A stretch of 64,000 nucleotides of DNA, taken from an uncultured Alphaproteobacteria bacterium. Lineage in GTDB: Bacteria; Pseudomonadota; Alphaproteobacteria; MPNO01; UBA2964. The stretch is from assembly GCA_943787225.1 (NCBI GenBank), contig CALSLP010000003.1, positions 48,001 to 112,000 of the forward strand. Reading direction: 5' to 3'. This document shows positions 46,437 to 56,003 of this stretch, piece after piece. The position numbers and the translations under genes are program-made. How positions within the stretch are numbered: the first letter of the stretch is position 1; every line of letters begins with the position of its first letter. The notes beneath the pieces were generated by a model. The model was given only the letters and a program-made list of their open reading frames with translations. It ran no database searches and had not been told where the DNA came from.

Positions 46437-48071
46437 TCACTCCGCCGCCGCGGCATCCGCCTCTGACCCTTCCAGCCTAAACCCTTCATACCCTGCCGCC
46501 GCGATCTCATCGCATCTCTCTCGATAGGCACCGACGCCACCGAGATAGGGCATGAACAGGCGTGGTTTGCCGGGGATGTTGGCGCCCATGTACCAGCTAT
46601 TCGCCTTGGGGAAGAGCGTCTGGTCAGCGACTTCCTGCACGTGATCAGTCCAGTCATCCTCTGCCGCGCGCTCGGCCTCCATGCTGGCGATGTTTTGATC
46701 GCGCAGCCTGATTAGCGCGTCGGTGACCCATTCGGCATGCTGCTCTATCGAGGTCAGCATATTGCTTTTGACGGACGGGCTGCCCGGGCCGGTGATGGTG
46801 AACAGGTTTGGGAAGCCTTCGGTCATCAGCCCCAGATAAGTGCGCGGCCCGGCATGCCATTTCTCCTTCAGCGTCAGCCCGCCCCTGCCCTGTATATCGA
46901 CCCGCAGCAGCGTGCCGGTCATCGCATCAAACCCGGTGGCAAGGACGATACTATCGAATTCGTAAGTGCGCCCGCCGGTTTCGAGCCCGGTCGCGGTCAG
47001 ACGGTCAATTGGTGCGCTGGCGATATCGACGAGATCGACATTATCGCGGTTATAGGTCTCGTAATAATCGGTATCGAGGCAGAGCCGTTTGGTGCCGAGC
47101 GGATAGGTCTTGGGGGCGAGCAGCTCGGCGGTTTTAGGGTCGTTGACTGTGGCTTTGATGCGCTGCCGCACCCAGCTCGCCGCCGTCTCATTGGCCTCAT
47201 TGCTGGTCAGCAGATCATTATAGGATCGCAGCAGGGTCATGCCGCCGGCCGCCCAGCGCTCGCGATAGGCTTCCTCGCGCTCTTCATCTGTCACATCCAG
47301 CGCCGAGACATCAATCGGGGCAACGGCGCGCAGGCTGCCACTCATCGAGCCGCGCATATTGGCGCGTTTCTCGGCGTAATCGTCCTTCCAGCTGCGCTCA
47401 TACTCATCGGTCATCGGCACGTTGCGCGCCGGGACGGTCCAGTGCGGCGTGCGCTGGAACACGGTGAGATGCGCAGCTTCGGCGGCAATCACCGGGATCG
47501 ACTGAATGGCCGAGGAGCCTGTGCCGATAACCGCAACCCGCTGGCCGGTGAAATCGATCTTCTCATGCGGCCAATTGCCGGTGTGATAAATGTTCCCCGT
47601 GAAACCATCAATATTAGGGATATTCGGCATGTTGGCGGTCGAGATGCAGCCGGTCGCCATGATGAAGAACTGCGCCGAGACCTGCTCGCCGGTATCGGTC
47701 TCGATATCCCAGCGCTTGGCGGCCTCGTCATAATGCGCCGATGTGACGGCGGTCTCCAAGGTGATGTCCTTACGGAGATCAAAGCGTTCGGCAACATGCT
47801 GCAGATAAGCGAGAATTTCCGGCTGCGACGAGTATTTCTCTGGCCAGCGCCATTCCTGCTGCAATTCCTCATCAAATGAGTAGGAATACTGCATGGATTC
47901 AACATCGCAGCGCGCGCCGGGATAGCGGTTCCAATACCAGGTGCCGCCGACATCATCGCCGCGCTCAAACACCCGCGTCGAAAAGCCGTTTTTGCGCAGC
48001 AGATGCAGCAGATAAAGCCCGGAAAACCCGGCGCCGACGACGACAGCATCGACTTTGTTCTGTTCAGACAT
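46437..48071 (-). CDS. Flavin-containing/Baeyer-Villiger monooxygenase
   Basis: A 544-aa class B flavoprotein. I start at Met 48071 (MSEQNKVDAVVVGAGFSG), which has GGGGGAAAG before it; the open frame extends 87 codons upstream but looks non-coding. The FAD loop is VVVGAGFSGLYLL, the NADPH loop VAVIGTGSSAIQSIP near residue 185, and between them the Baeyer-Villiger fingerprint FTGNIYHTGNWP near 160. The enzyme inserts oxygen next to a ketone (cyclohexanone- or steroid-type). It is divergent from the AstE-like gene at 48217. The frame is intact. Confidence 0.87.
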   Translation of the reverse strand: MSEQNKVDAVVVGAGFSGLYLLHLLRKNGFSTRVFERGDDVGGTWYWNRYPGARCDVESMQYSYSFDEELQQEWRWPEKYSSQPEILAYLQHVAERFDLRKDITLETAVTSAHYDEAAKRWDIETDTGEQVSAQFFIMATGCISTANMPNIPNIDGFTGNIYHTGNWPHEKIDFTGQRVAVIGTGSSAIQSIPVIAAEAAHLTVFQRTPHWTVPARNVPMTDEYERSWKDDYAEKRANMRGSMSGSLRAVAPIDVSALDVTDEEREEAYRERWAAGGMTLLRSYNDLLTSNEANETAASWVRQRIKATVNDPKTAELLAPKTYPLGTKRLCLDTDYYETYNRDNVDLVDIASAPIDRLTATGLETGGRTYEFDSIVLATGFDAMTGTLLRVDIQGRGGLTLKEKWHAGPRTYLGLMTEGFPNLFTITGPGSPSVKSNMLTSIEQHAEWVTDALIRLRDQNIASMEAERAAEDDWTDHVQEVADQTLFPKANSWYMGANIPGKPRLFMPYLGGVGAYRERCDEIAAAGYEGFRLEGSEADAAAAE

Positions 48072-48216
48072 GCAGCTTTCCCCCGCGATTGCCCAAGCGA
48101 ACCATGAGGCGAGTGAATATGCAAGCTGGCGGACATATCTCCCTTGCTCACTATCCGATTGCCGAGTCTGAACTCTTAGGCTCTTATCACGCCGAAATTT
48201 ATGGAGAATACGAGCT

Positions 48217-49293
48217 ATGGCTACCGCCGCGAAACCGCGCCGTGCCGCGACACCAAAACGAGCCGCCTTTGAGATCGGCGGCACGATTATCGAGCCGGGC
48301 ACCCGGGCGATCGTTAATCTGCCGATTTCCATGCTGTCGGATCACACACCGATATCGCTGACGGTGCATGTCATCCATGGCCGTCAGGATGGCCCGACCC
48401 TGTTTGTCAGCGCCGCCATTCATGGTGATGAGATCATTGGTGTGGAGATTATCCGGCGGCTTTTGCAGACCCGGCCCTTCAAACGGATGCGCGGCACGCT
48501 GATTTGTGTGCCCGTGGTCAATGTCTTCGGGTTTATCACCCATAACCGCTATCTGCCGGACCGGCGCGACCTCAATCGCAGCTTTCCGGGCAGCCCACGC
48601 GGTTCACTGGCCAGCCAGCTCGGCCATCTGTTTATGACCGAGATCATCGCGCGCAGTGACTGGGGTATTGATTTACATTCCGCCTCCAACCACCGGACCA
48701 ACCTGCCACAAATTCGGCTATCGCCATCAAAACCGGAAACCGAAGAACTGGCACAGGTCTTCGGCGCGCCGGTGATCCTGCGCTCCAAGCTCCGCGAGGG
48801 CTCGTTGCGCTTTGCCGCCAAGGAAGCCGGGGTCGATGTGCTGCTCTATGAGGCTGGTGAAGCACTGCGGATCGACGAATATCCGGTACGCGCCGGGGTC
48901 AAAGGCATCCTCAACGTCATGGGCAAGCTCGGCATGATCAACAGCCGGGCCTCGTCAAAAAGGAAGATTGAGCCCGCCTTTTCGAAATCGAGCAGCTGGG
49001 TACGGGCGCCAGAAGCCGGCATTTTCCGGCCCTTCAAGCATATCGGGGAAGCTGCCACGGCGGATGAGTTGATCGGCATGGTGTCCGACCCGCTGGGTCA
49101 GAGCGATTTCGAGGTCAGAAGCGTCGCCGCCGGCATCATCATTGGTCAGGCCAACCTGCCGGTCGTCAATGAAGGGGATGCCCTGTTTCATATCGCCGAG
49201 GTCGAGGGCGTCCGCCGCACCGAAGACAATATCGGCAAGATGGAAGACGAACTCGCGGAAGATCCACTGTTCGACGAAGACGAGATCATCTAG
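48217..49293 (+). CDS. Succinylglutamate desuccinylase/aspartoacylase family deacylase
   Basis: A 358-aa M14-like zinc enzyme of the AstE/AspA family. AIHGDEIIGVEIIRRLLQ near residue 70 has the His-x2-Glu zinc ligands, GIDLHSASNHRTNLPQI near 150 the third His, and LLYEAGEALRIDEYPVRA near 210 the catalytic Glu. The C-terminal 100 residues carry the lipoyl-like beta segment ANLPVVNEGDALFHIAEV typical of this subgroup. The start at ATG 48217 has GGAG upstream. It removes an acyl group from an amino acid or polyamine conjugate; substrate unknown. The LVIVD gene follows. Confidence 0.85.
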   Translation: MATAAKPRRAATPKRAAFEIGGTIIEPGTRAIVNLPISMLSDHTPISLTVHVIHGRQDGPTLFVSAAIHGDEIIGVEIIRRLLQTRPFKRMRGTLICVPVVNVFGFITHNRYLPDRRDLNRSFPGSPRGSLASQLGHLFMTEIIARSDWGIDLHSASNHRTNLPQIRLSPSKPETEELAQVFGAPVILRSKLREGSLRFAAKEAGVDVLLYEAGEALRIDEYPVRAGVKGILNVMGKLGMINSRASSKRKIEPAFSKSSSWVRAPEAGIFRPFKHIGEAATADELIGMVSDPLGQSDFEVRSVAAGIIIGQANLPVVNEGDALFHIAEVEGVRRTEDNIGKMEDELAEDPLFDEDEII

Positions 49294-49379
49294 CCAGCAT
49301 TCCGACGCCCTCCCCTTGCTAACCGGTCCGGATGGAGTCACGCTTTCCGGTACCAGATTTCAGGACAGGGAGACAGGCG

Positions 49380-50558
49380 ATGGCGACGATGATGAAGCAG
49401 GATTCGGGGACCACCTATCATTCCGATAACATTACGCCGCTATCGCGGCTTGATCTGCCGGGTGGCGGCCAGGTCACGATTGACGGCAATTACGCCTATG
49501 TCGGCTATATGTATGGGCCGGAAGGCACCTCGATCCTTGATATCGCTGATCCGCGCGATCCCAAAGTGCTGTGGACCAACATGCTGGATAATCCGCAGTC
49601 CCATTCGCATAAGGTGCGGGTCGTTGGCGACATCATGGTGACCAATAGCGAGCAACGCCCCCGCGCCGGGGTCCGCATGACCAAGGATTATGATGATCAC
49701 GGCGTGCGTATCTGGGATATCAAGGATAAAGCAAATCCAAAGCTGATTAATTTTCACAGGACCAGCGGGCGCGGCGTCCATCGCTTCGATATGGATGAGA
49801 AATATCTCTATCTGTCGACCGAGATGGACGGCTTTCTCGGCCATATTCTGGTGACCTATGACTATAGCAACCCGGAAAAACTCGAAGAGGTCTCGCGCTG
49901 GTGGATACCCGGTCAGCATACCGCTGGCGGCGAAGAGCCCGGCCCGCTGAAACGCGAACACCGGCTGCATCATGCGCTGCGTCACGAGGACACGCTTTAT
50001 GCCGGGCTGTGGATGTCAGGCTTCGCGATTATCGATGTCAGCGATATCAAGAACCCGAAAACCCTCAGTACGTATAATCCGCATCCGGCAGAGACCGAGC
50101 CGAGTCACACCCTGCTGCGATTCCCATTCAAGATAGACGGGCGCGATATTGCCCTGGGCATTGATGAGGAACGCGTCAATCGTAAAGACCCCGCTGGCAA
50201 ACCGCATGCCCCGCTCTATGTGTTTGATGTGACCGACCCGACCAATATGGAGCTGCTTTATACCCATCATGTGCCAGAAGAAGGCGCGCCCTATACCGGC
50301 AATGACGTGCGGTTTGGCGCACATCAATTCCGCGAAAAGTTCGATGATACGCTGACCTATGCGACCTGGTTTGCCGCTGGTCTACGGATTCTTGATATCG
50401 CCAATCCAAGAGCGCCGGAAGAAGTCGGGTTTTTTATCCCGGAACCGGGCGAAGGATATAACTCCCCCCTGACCAATGATGTCGAGATGGACCATCGCGG
50501 CCTACTCTACATCACCGACAAGGGGCGCGGTTTCGACGTGATCGACTTCAAGCGGTAA
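49380..50558 (+). CDS. LVIVD-repeat protein
   Basis: A 392-aa protein starting at ATG 49380, behind CAGGGAG. It is built of LVIVD repeats with the core hydrophobic-Asp-Ile-Asp pattern: TSILDIADPRDPKVLW, VRIWDIKDKANPKLI, FAIIDVSDIKNPKTL, LYVFDVTDPTNMELL, LRILDIANPRAPEEVG and FDVIDFKR. These make a beta propeller whose role is not established; such proteins are common in marine and soil bacteria in exported or surface settings. No signal peptide is visible here. The gene follows the AstE-like gene by 86 bases in the same direction. Confidence 0.82.
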   Translation: MATMMKQDSGTTYHSDNITPLSRLDLPGGGQVTIDGNYAYVGYMYGPEGTSILDIADPRDPKVLWTNMLDNPQSHSHKVRVVGDIMVTNSEQRPRAGVRMTKDYDDHGVRIWDIKDKANPKLINFHRTSGRGVHRFDMDEKYLYLSTEMDGFLGHILVTYDYSNPEKLEEVSRWWIPGQHTAGGEEPGPLKREHRLHHALRHEDTLYAGLWMSGFAIIDVSDIKNPKTLSTYNPHPAETEPSHTLLRFPFKIDGRDIALGIDEERVNRKDPAGKPHAPLYVFDVTDPTNMELLYTHHVPEEGAPYTGNDVRFGAHQFREKFDDTLTYATWFAAGLRILDIANPRAPEEVGFFIPEPGEGYNSPLTNDVEMDHRGLLYITDKGRGFDVIDFKR

Positions 50559-50575
50559 GAACGGTCACACCACCT

Positions 50576-51463
50576 TTAGGTAACAGGCGGTTGGACGCAG
50601 ATTTGATCAGCTCGGTAGCGTTGTTTTAGCGCGCCGAAATGTTCAAACACATCCTGAACAACTTCAATGGCTTGCGGCGTTATCTCAATGTGAGGTGTCC
50701 AGCAGCCGAGCTGCTGATAGGTCGCAATACAGGTCGCCAGCACGGCTTCATCGATGTCTGGAAAGAGCGGTTTCTGATTGGCCGCGATCTCTGCTGCCGA
50801 GGCTTCATTCATATAGATACGGGCCTTTTTATAGGCCCGGGTAAAGGCCTTGGCCGTATCAGTTGCCAGCCATTTGCGGGTTGCGGCAACGCTTGAGAAA
50901 GCATTGGGACCAATCAACGGTCCGGACTGGGCCACGATATGGCCGACTCCATCGGCCTCAAGCTGCTGTGGGAACGGCCCCTGCTGCAACACATAGTCAC
51001 CGGTACCATCGCGGAATGCCTGATCCATCGCCGCCACACCACCGACATTGAGCGCCTTGATCTTGCTGAAATCGATCCCGGCCTTGTGACAGGCATACAT
51101 GAACATCGCCAGCGGCTGACCACCGCCAAACAGGACGATCTCCGCTCCTTCGAGCTTATCCCATGTGAAGTCCGGATCAGCCTCTCGGCCGACCAGAAAG
51201 AACCCGTCCATCTCATTGATTTGCGCGAAATGCGCTGCCACCGGCACCTCGCCTTTGGCCAATGACGAGAAGGCCTGACTTGGGGCGGTCTGAATGACCT
51301 GGGCCGTGCCGTCTTCCAGCGCCTGGATGGCGGAAACACCGGGCGGCGAGATCGACCAGCTTGCATCAATGCCTTCCTCCTTGAGAAAGCCCGCCGAAAA
51401 CACCGCGATCAGCGGCGAATAAAAGGCCGAGAACAGCGTGAACTGGATTTCGATCTTTTCCAT
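50576..51463 (-). CDS. Signal-less NMT1/SsuA-type binding-fold protein
   Basis: A 295-aa protein starting at Met 51463 (MEKIEIQFTLFSAFYSP) behind GGAGACTG. It has the binding-protein pattern with FLKEEGIDASWSISPPGVSAIQAL, LEDGTAQVIQTAPSQAF and FGGGQPLAMFMYACHKAG. There is no signal peptide or lipobox, and no ABC permease or ATPase is near, so export is unlikely. It resembles the protein at 5638 in type. Possible roles: cytosolic sensor, or enzyme like the THI5/NMT1 pyrimidine or hydroxyphthalate decarboxylase group. Convergent with the LVIVD gene by 17 bases and divergent from the APH-like gene at 51559. Confidence 0.75.
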   Translation of the reverse strand: MEKIEIQFTLFSAFYSPLIAVFSAGFLKEEGIDASWSISPPGVSAIQALEDGTAQVIQTAPSQAFSSLAKGEVPVAAHFAQINEMDGFFLVGREADPDFTWDKLEGAEIVLFGGGQPLAMFMYACHKAGIDFSKIKALNVGGVAAMDQAFRDGTGDYVLQQGPFPQQLEADGVGHIVAQSGPLIGPNAFSSVAATRKWLATDTAKAFTRAYKKARIYMNEASAAEIAANQKPLFPDIDEAVLATCIATYQQLGCWTPHIEITPQAIEVVQDVFEHFGALKQRYRADQICVQPPVT

Positions 51464-51558
51464 AACAGTCTCCAATACCAATAAATTTCTGCAGCACTAT
51501 AGCGCCACTTGTCACCGGTGGTCGATTGCGTCACGATTCTGCTCAACAAGGCTTCTGA

Positions 51559-52440
51559 GTGAGTATCAATCCAGCCATGGACGACAAATCCCCGCAAACT
51601 GTAATGACGGAACGGGCACTTCGCGCCGCCTTATCGGTCGCAGCCGCCCATGGCCTTGAGGTCGAAAGCACCCAGCTGATCCATTTCGGCTGTAATGTGA
51701 CGATCAGGCTGCACCCATTTGATATTGTCGCCCGGGTCTCTGGCCGGGCAGGCGGTTTTAGCTCTCATCCTGCCGCCAGACAGCGCGAAATGGATGTCAG
51801 TCGACACCTCGCTGCAGCCGGTGCGCCAATCATCGCCCCTAGCAGCATGATCGCCGCCGGCCCTCATGAAGAAGACGGGGTCATCGTCTCTTTCTGGGAT
51901 TATGTCGCCAAACATGACCGCCCACTGAAAAAGATACATGCCCTGGACCCGCTACATGCCTGTCATGAAGCGCTTGCTGACTACCCCGGTGAACTGCCGT
52001 TTTTACACGGCTATGCCGATGCAAGACGGTTATTCCTGCGGTTTTGGCGAGAGGATGTCCTGAAAATCGATGAAGTGCACGAGATTCTGCAACGCATAAC
52101 CCAGATGGATGAAGCCCTCGCCAAGATGAGAGAGAACCTACCCTCCCCTCCGGTGCCGATCCATGGCGATGCGCATTTCAGCAACACAATCTGTACCATA
52201 GATGGCGGCGATGGCAGCACCGCCTCATATCTCTGGATTGACTGGGAAGATGTGTGCTGCGGCCCGGTCGAATGGGATTATGCCTGCATGATGGTCGATT
52301 TAGAAAACCGTCCCTGGCATAATTTCTCGGCCATTAGAGCCTTAAAAAAGGCCATTCGAGACAAGGTTGATCAATCTCGCCTGAACCTCCTGATCAACGC
52401 CCGTGAACTTCAAGTAGACATTTGGGCTGCCTGCCCCTGA
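51559..52440 (+). CDS. Aminoglycoside-phosphotransferase-family kinase
   Basis: A 293-aa APH/choline-kinase-like protein. The catalytic loop PIHGDAHFSNTIC near residue 198 has the His-Gly-Asp-x-His-x4-Asn pattern and LWIDWEDVCCGPVEWDYA near 225 the metal-binding Asp region (Brenner motif 2). I take the GTG at 51559 because AAGG is spaced 8 bases before it; the ATG at 51577 has no ribosome site. N-terminal lobe residues 30-90 lack the textbook nucleotide-binding Lys, so phosphotransfer may go to an unknown small molecule. Neighbours give no hint. It precedes the QuiC-type gene by 128 bases. Confidence 0.78.
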   Translation: MSINPAMDDKSPQTVMTERALRAALSVAAAHGLEVESTQLIHFGCNVTIRLHPFDIVARVSGRAGGFSSHPAARQREMDVSRHLAAAGAPIIAPSSMIAAGPHEEDGVIVSFWDYVAKHDRPLKKIHALDPLHACHEALADYPGELPFLHGYADARRLFLRFWREDVLKIDEVHEILQRITQMDEALAKMRENLPSPPVPIHGDAHFSNTICTIDGGDGSTASYLWIDWEDVCCGPVEWDYACMMVDLENRPWHNFSAIRALKKAIRDKVDQSRLNLLINARELQVDIWAACP

Positions 52441-52568
52441 CTCGGGCGAGGGTCCCCAGCGGCAACCTCCAATAGGCGCCATAAATCTCGACTGTTTTTC
52501 TTCATAATTCTCGCTTAGTTTCTGATCACAGATTTCCTTTGACGACACATAGCCTCGGGAACAATGCC

Positions 52569-54434
52569 ATGCGCTATTCGATTGCGACCGTCTCCATCTC
52601 CGGCACACTCAGTAACAAAATTGAAGCCATCGCCGCCGCCGGGTTTACTGGCATCGAGATCTTTGAGAATGATTTAATCTCGCATGTCGGCAGCCTCACT
52701 GATCTGCGGCAGGAGATGACCGACCTTGGCCTCACCGTCGAAGTCTACCAGCCATTTCGGGACTTTGAGGGGATGCCCGAACCCTTTCGAAGCCGCAATT
52801 TCGACCGCGCCGAACGCAAGTTCGATCTAATGGAAGAACTCGGCACCGATTTGCTGATGATTTGCAGCAATGTCTCACCGCATGCGCTTGGCGGGATTGG
52901 ACGTGCCGCCGACGATTTGCATGAGTTGGGCGAGCGTGCCGCCAAGCGCGGTATGCGGATAGCCTATGAAGCGCTCGGTTGGGGCCGACACGTCAATGAC
53001 TACCGCGATTCCTGGGAGATTGTGCGGCGCGCCAACCATCCCAATGTCGGGCTCACACTCGACACGTTTCATATCTATTCCCGCGCTACCGAAATCGACT
53101 CCATGCTGAACATCCCCGGCGACCGTATCTTTCTGGTCCAAGTTGCCGATGCGCCGCAACTCTCGATGGATCCCCTTTCGTGGAGCCGCCATCACCGTTG
53201 CTTCCCCGGTCAGGGCGAGCTCGATCTCGCCAGCTTTATGACGAATATCCGCGCCACCGGGTATGACGGCCCGCTATCGCTTGAAATATTCAATGACCAG
53301 TTCCGCTCCAGCGACCATTTCCGGCATGCCCGCGATGCCTATCGTTCGCTGATTTATCTGGCCGATGAAACAGAAGGCGAACCCGCCATCGAAGGAGCTA
53401 TTAGCCAGCCGCTTCGCGACATCAAACAGCCCACGGAAATCGAATTCATCGAATTTGCGGTAAACAGCGAAGAACATACGGCGCTTGCTGCCTTCCTGAC
53501 CCAGGCCGGGTTCTCGCACGCGGCGACCCACAAAAAGAAGCAGGTCGAGCTATGGCGGCAAGGCGCCATCAATCTCGTCATCAATCGTGAACCAGAGAGC
53601 TTCGCTCAGCGTTACCATGCCGAGCACGGCCTGTCGGTCTGTGCCTATGGGTTAACCTGCCCCGACCCCAAAAGCATCGTCGAACGCGCTACCAGCCTTG
53701 GCTACGACCTGGTCCATGCCAACCCGGAACATGACACCCATGGTATCGCGGCGGTCAGCGGCCCGACCGGCTCCCTACTTTATCTCGTCGATGCCTCAGA
53801 CACGCCATCACATTGGGAACGCGAATTTACCCATCACCCAATTGAGCAGGATGCAATGCTCAAGCGCGTCGATCATGTCGCGACGACAATGGCCATTGAT
53901 GAGGTCCTGGAAGCCACCCTGCTCTATCGCTCGGTATTTCAAATGACGTCCTCTCCGTCAGTCACTATCGCCGACCCGCTTGGCATCGTCAAAAGCCAGG
54001 TGATGGAGGTCGAAGATCGCGGGATTGCGATGACCCTCAACAGCACGCTTGCGATGGGGACCGTCGTTGGTCAAAGCCAAAGCCGCTATCAAGGCTCAGG
54101 CGTCAATCACATCGCCATGGCGACATCCGACATTTTTGTCTTGGCGGAACATTTAACGGCTCAGGGTACCGAGTTGATGGATGTCACGTCACATTACTAC
54201 GATGACCTCGCCGCGCGCTTCAGCCTGTCAGAAGACGCCGTGAACCGAATGAAGGCCCTTCATATCCTGTATGACGAGGATGATGACGGGGTTTTCTATC
54301 AACTCTATACCAAGCTGTTTAATGGCCGGTTCTGCTTCGAATTCGTCCAGCGGCAGGGCTATCGCGGCTATGGCATGGCCAACGCGCAAATTCGCCTGAC
54401 AATGCAGGCCCGCGAGCTTGACCTAATACGCTAA
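52569..54434 (+). CDS. quiC: Two-domain 3-dehydroshikimate dehydratase / HPPD-like fusion (QuiC type)
   Basis: A 621-aa fusion. Residues 1-270 are a xylose-isomerase-type barrel: MRYSIATVSISGTLSNKIEA, FTGIEIFENDLI, AYEALGWGRHVNDY and SLEIFNDQFR carry the metal-binding Glu, Asp and His sites of 3-dehydroshikimate dehydratase. Residues 290-621 are two VOC half-domains like 4-hydroxyphenylpyruvate dioxygenase, with VDHVATTMA, GVNHIAMATSDI and FCFEFVQRQGYRGYG. This is the architecture of bacterial QuiC/QsuB-type enzymes making protocatechuate from dehydroshikimate. The start is ATG 52569, since ATG 52564 is out of frame. An amidohydrolase follows. No ring-cleavage dioxygenase gene is inside the window. 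Confidence 0.88.
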   Translation: MRYSIATVSISGTLSNKIEAIAAAGFTGIEIFENDLISHVGSLTDLRQEMTDLGLTVEVYQPFRDFEGMPEPFRSRNFDRAERKFDLMEELGTDLLMICSNVSPHALGGIGRAADDLHELGERAAKRGMRIAYEALGWGRHVNDYRDSWEIVRRANHPNVGLTLDTFHIYSRATEIDSMLNIPGDRIFLVQVADAPQLSMDPLSWSRHHRCFPGQGELDLASFMTNIRATGYDGPLSLEIFNDQFRSSDHFRHARDAYRSLIYLADETEGEPAIEGAISQPLRDIKQPTEIEFIEFAVNSEEHTALAAFLTQAGFSHAATHKKKQVELWRQGAINLVINREPESFAQRYHAEHGLSVCAYGLTCPDPKSIVERATSLGYDLVHANPEHDTHGIAAVSGPTGSLLYLVDASDTPSHWEREFTHHPIEQDAMLKRVDHVATTMAIDEVLEATLLYRSVFQMTSSPSVTIADPLGIVKSQVMEVEDRGIAMTLNSTLAMGTVVGQSQSRYQGSGVNHIAMATSDIFVLAEHLTAQGTELMDVTSHYYDDLAARFSLSEDAVNRMKALHILYDEDDDGVFYQLYTKLFNGRFCFEFVQRQGYRGYGMANAQIRLTMQARELDLIR

Positions 54435-54487
54435 AGCCCCTGATCATGTGGGTAATCGCTTAAAATAAAGCATTAGGGAGAACAGGG

Positions 54488-55576
54488 ATGAGTAAGCAAC
54501 CGACTGGTATCGGATTTGTTGGATGTGACCTGCAGAGATCACCTGCCGATAATGGCGCGCATAACCATGATACGCCGAAGGGGCACTCCCATCGCCAGGA
54601 AGTGTCGATCAACGGCACCCGGATCACGACGGTCGATATTCATGCCCATTGCGCTGTCCCTGAAGCCCTCGCGATCCTCGACCTGCCCTGTGAGAAAGAC
54701 ACATTATTGATGTCCGACCCATCCGACCGCCTTGCCGCAATGGACGCCCAGGGTATCGATATTTCAGCGCTCAGCATTAACCCCTACTGGTATCACGCAG
54801 AACGCGACGCCGCGGCAGAGCTGATCCGCATACAAAATGAAGGTCTGGCCGAGATTTGCGCCGCGAACCCGGAACGATTTGTCGCCTTTGCGACCATCGC
54901 CCTGCAGCACCCCGACCTTGCCGTCGAGCAGATCGAATTTGGCATCAAAACACTTGGCCTCCGCGGTGTCAGCATCGGCTGTGAGGTTGAAGGCGAGGAA
55001 CTCGCCAATCCCCGGTTTGACCCCGTCTGGGCCAAATGCGACGAGCTGGATTTACTAGTCTTTATGCACCCTAAAGGGACGCCAAGCATGGTCGCCGGTG
55101 GACGGCTTGCCGGCAGTGGCGTGTTGCAGAACACCATTGGCAACCCGCTCGACACCACCATTGCGCTATCGCATTTGATATTTGAAGGCACGCTGGATCG
55201 TCACCCCGGACTCAAAATCTGCGCGGTGCATGGCGGTGGCTATTTTGCATCCTACGCCCATCGGTCTGATGCCGTGATCCGTACCTTCCCCCATCGCGTT
55301 GGCCCGCTGCCCAAGAAACTCCCGACGGAGTACCTCAAAGACGGGCAGCTATACTTCGACACCATTGTTTTCGACCCGGAGGCCCTGAACTATCTGATCT
55401 CACAAACCGGGTCAGACAAGATCATGATCGGCACCGATTATCCCTATGGCTGGACCAGCACTGAGGTTGAACTCATCATGCGCACGCCAGGCCTGACCGA
55501 TGACGAACGCATCGCCATCCTCGGCGGCACGGCGGCGAAGCTATTGGGGCTTGTAGGCGCATCGGGTTGGCTTTAA
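54488..55576 (+). CDS. ACMSD-like amidohydrolase/decarboxylase with His-rich N-terminus
   Basis: A 362-aa amidohydrolase_2 protein. TVDIHAHCAVPEA near residue 49 has the His-x-His; LLVFMHPKGTP near 200, ICAVHGGGYFASY near 253 and MIGTDYPYGW near 315 supply the later ligands and catalytic Asp, so unlike the paralogue at 7342 the metal site is complete. GGGAGAA precedes the ATG. The first 40 residues are an unusual His/Asn/Asp-rich lead (NGAHNHDTPKGHSHRQ) not seen in the family core, perhaps metal-holding. It overlaps convergently by 4 bases with the MORN gene. Probably decarboxylates an aromatic or muconate-type acid. Confidence 0.85.
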   Translation: MSKQPTGIGFVGCDLQRSPADNGAHNHDTPKGHSHRQEVSINGTRITTVDIHAHCAVPEALAILDLPCEKDTLLMSDPSDRLAAMDAQGIDISALSINPYWYHAERDAAAELIRIQNEGLAEICAANPERFVAFATIALQHPDLAVEQIEFGIKTLGLRGVSIGCEVEGEELANPRFDPVWAKCDELDLLVFMHPKGTPSMVAGGRLAGSGVLQNTIGNPLDTTIALSHLIFEGTLDRHPGLKICAVHGGGYFASYAHRSDAVIRTFPHRVGPLPKKLPTEYLKDGQLYFDTIVFDPEALNYLISQTGSDKIMIGTDYPYGWTSTEVELIMRTPGLTDDERIAILGGTAAKLLGLVGASGWL

Positions 55577-55905
55577 ACGGCCCTTCCCGCTTTGAACGTC
55601 ACCTCGTCCATCATCTCGCCGCGGTCGTCATAGATTGACCAGGCGCCGTCTTTTAAGCCGTTTTTAAAGCTGCCCTTTTTGAACACCTGACCGTTATCGT
55701 AATACATAGTCAGGCTGCCCTCGGGACGCCCATTCTTAAACGCGCCTTCGTAATGCACCTGACCGCTTGGGTAGAACTGCTCCCAGGGGCCATCGAGCTG
55801 GCCATCTTTATAGGTCATCTTTTTATACATCTGACCGTTCATATAATATTTAACCCCGTCTTCTGCCTGATTTTGCAGGTTTGAATTATCGGATTGTTCG
55901 GTCAT
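55573..55905 (-). CDS. MORN-like repeat (YwqK-type) protein
   Basis: A 110-aa acidic protein of four or five tandem repeats with the pattern YYxNGQxYKKxxYKDGxLDGxW: YYMNGQMYKKMTYKDG, FYPSGQVHYEGAFKNG, YYDNGQVFKKGSFKNG. These are MORN/YwqK variants. In Bacillus YwqK is described as an antitoxin, but many bacterial homologues are structural or unknown, and no toxin gene lies beside this one. No signal peptide. Start at ATG 55905. Its end overlaps the amidohydrolase stop by 4 bases. Confidence 0.75.
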   Translation of the reverse strand: MTEQSDNSNLQNQAEDGVKYYMNGQMYKKMTYKDGQLDGPWEQFYPSGQVHYEGAFKNGRPEGSLTMYYDNGQVFKKGSFKNGLKDGAWSIYDDRGEMMDEVTFKAGRAV

Positions 55906-56003
55906 GTCTTAAAAGTCCGCGTGTTCAATTGATGTTAGAGTTGGAATTTTCCGGTTCTGACGCGAGATTGCAAATTAATTTTGTATGCCCGCAATTCTCA
56001 GGC

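Noticed and set aside
48072..48332. 87-residue N-terminal extension of the Baeyer-Villiger enzyme
   Set aside because: It lacks family similarity, overlaps the AstE-like gene on the other strand, and a strong ribosome site precedes Met at 48071.
55573..55905. YwqK-type protein as an antitoxin of a toxin-antitoxin pair
   Set aside because: No toxin-like neighbour exists; the overlapping gene is a metabolic amidohydrolase.
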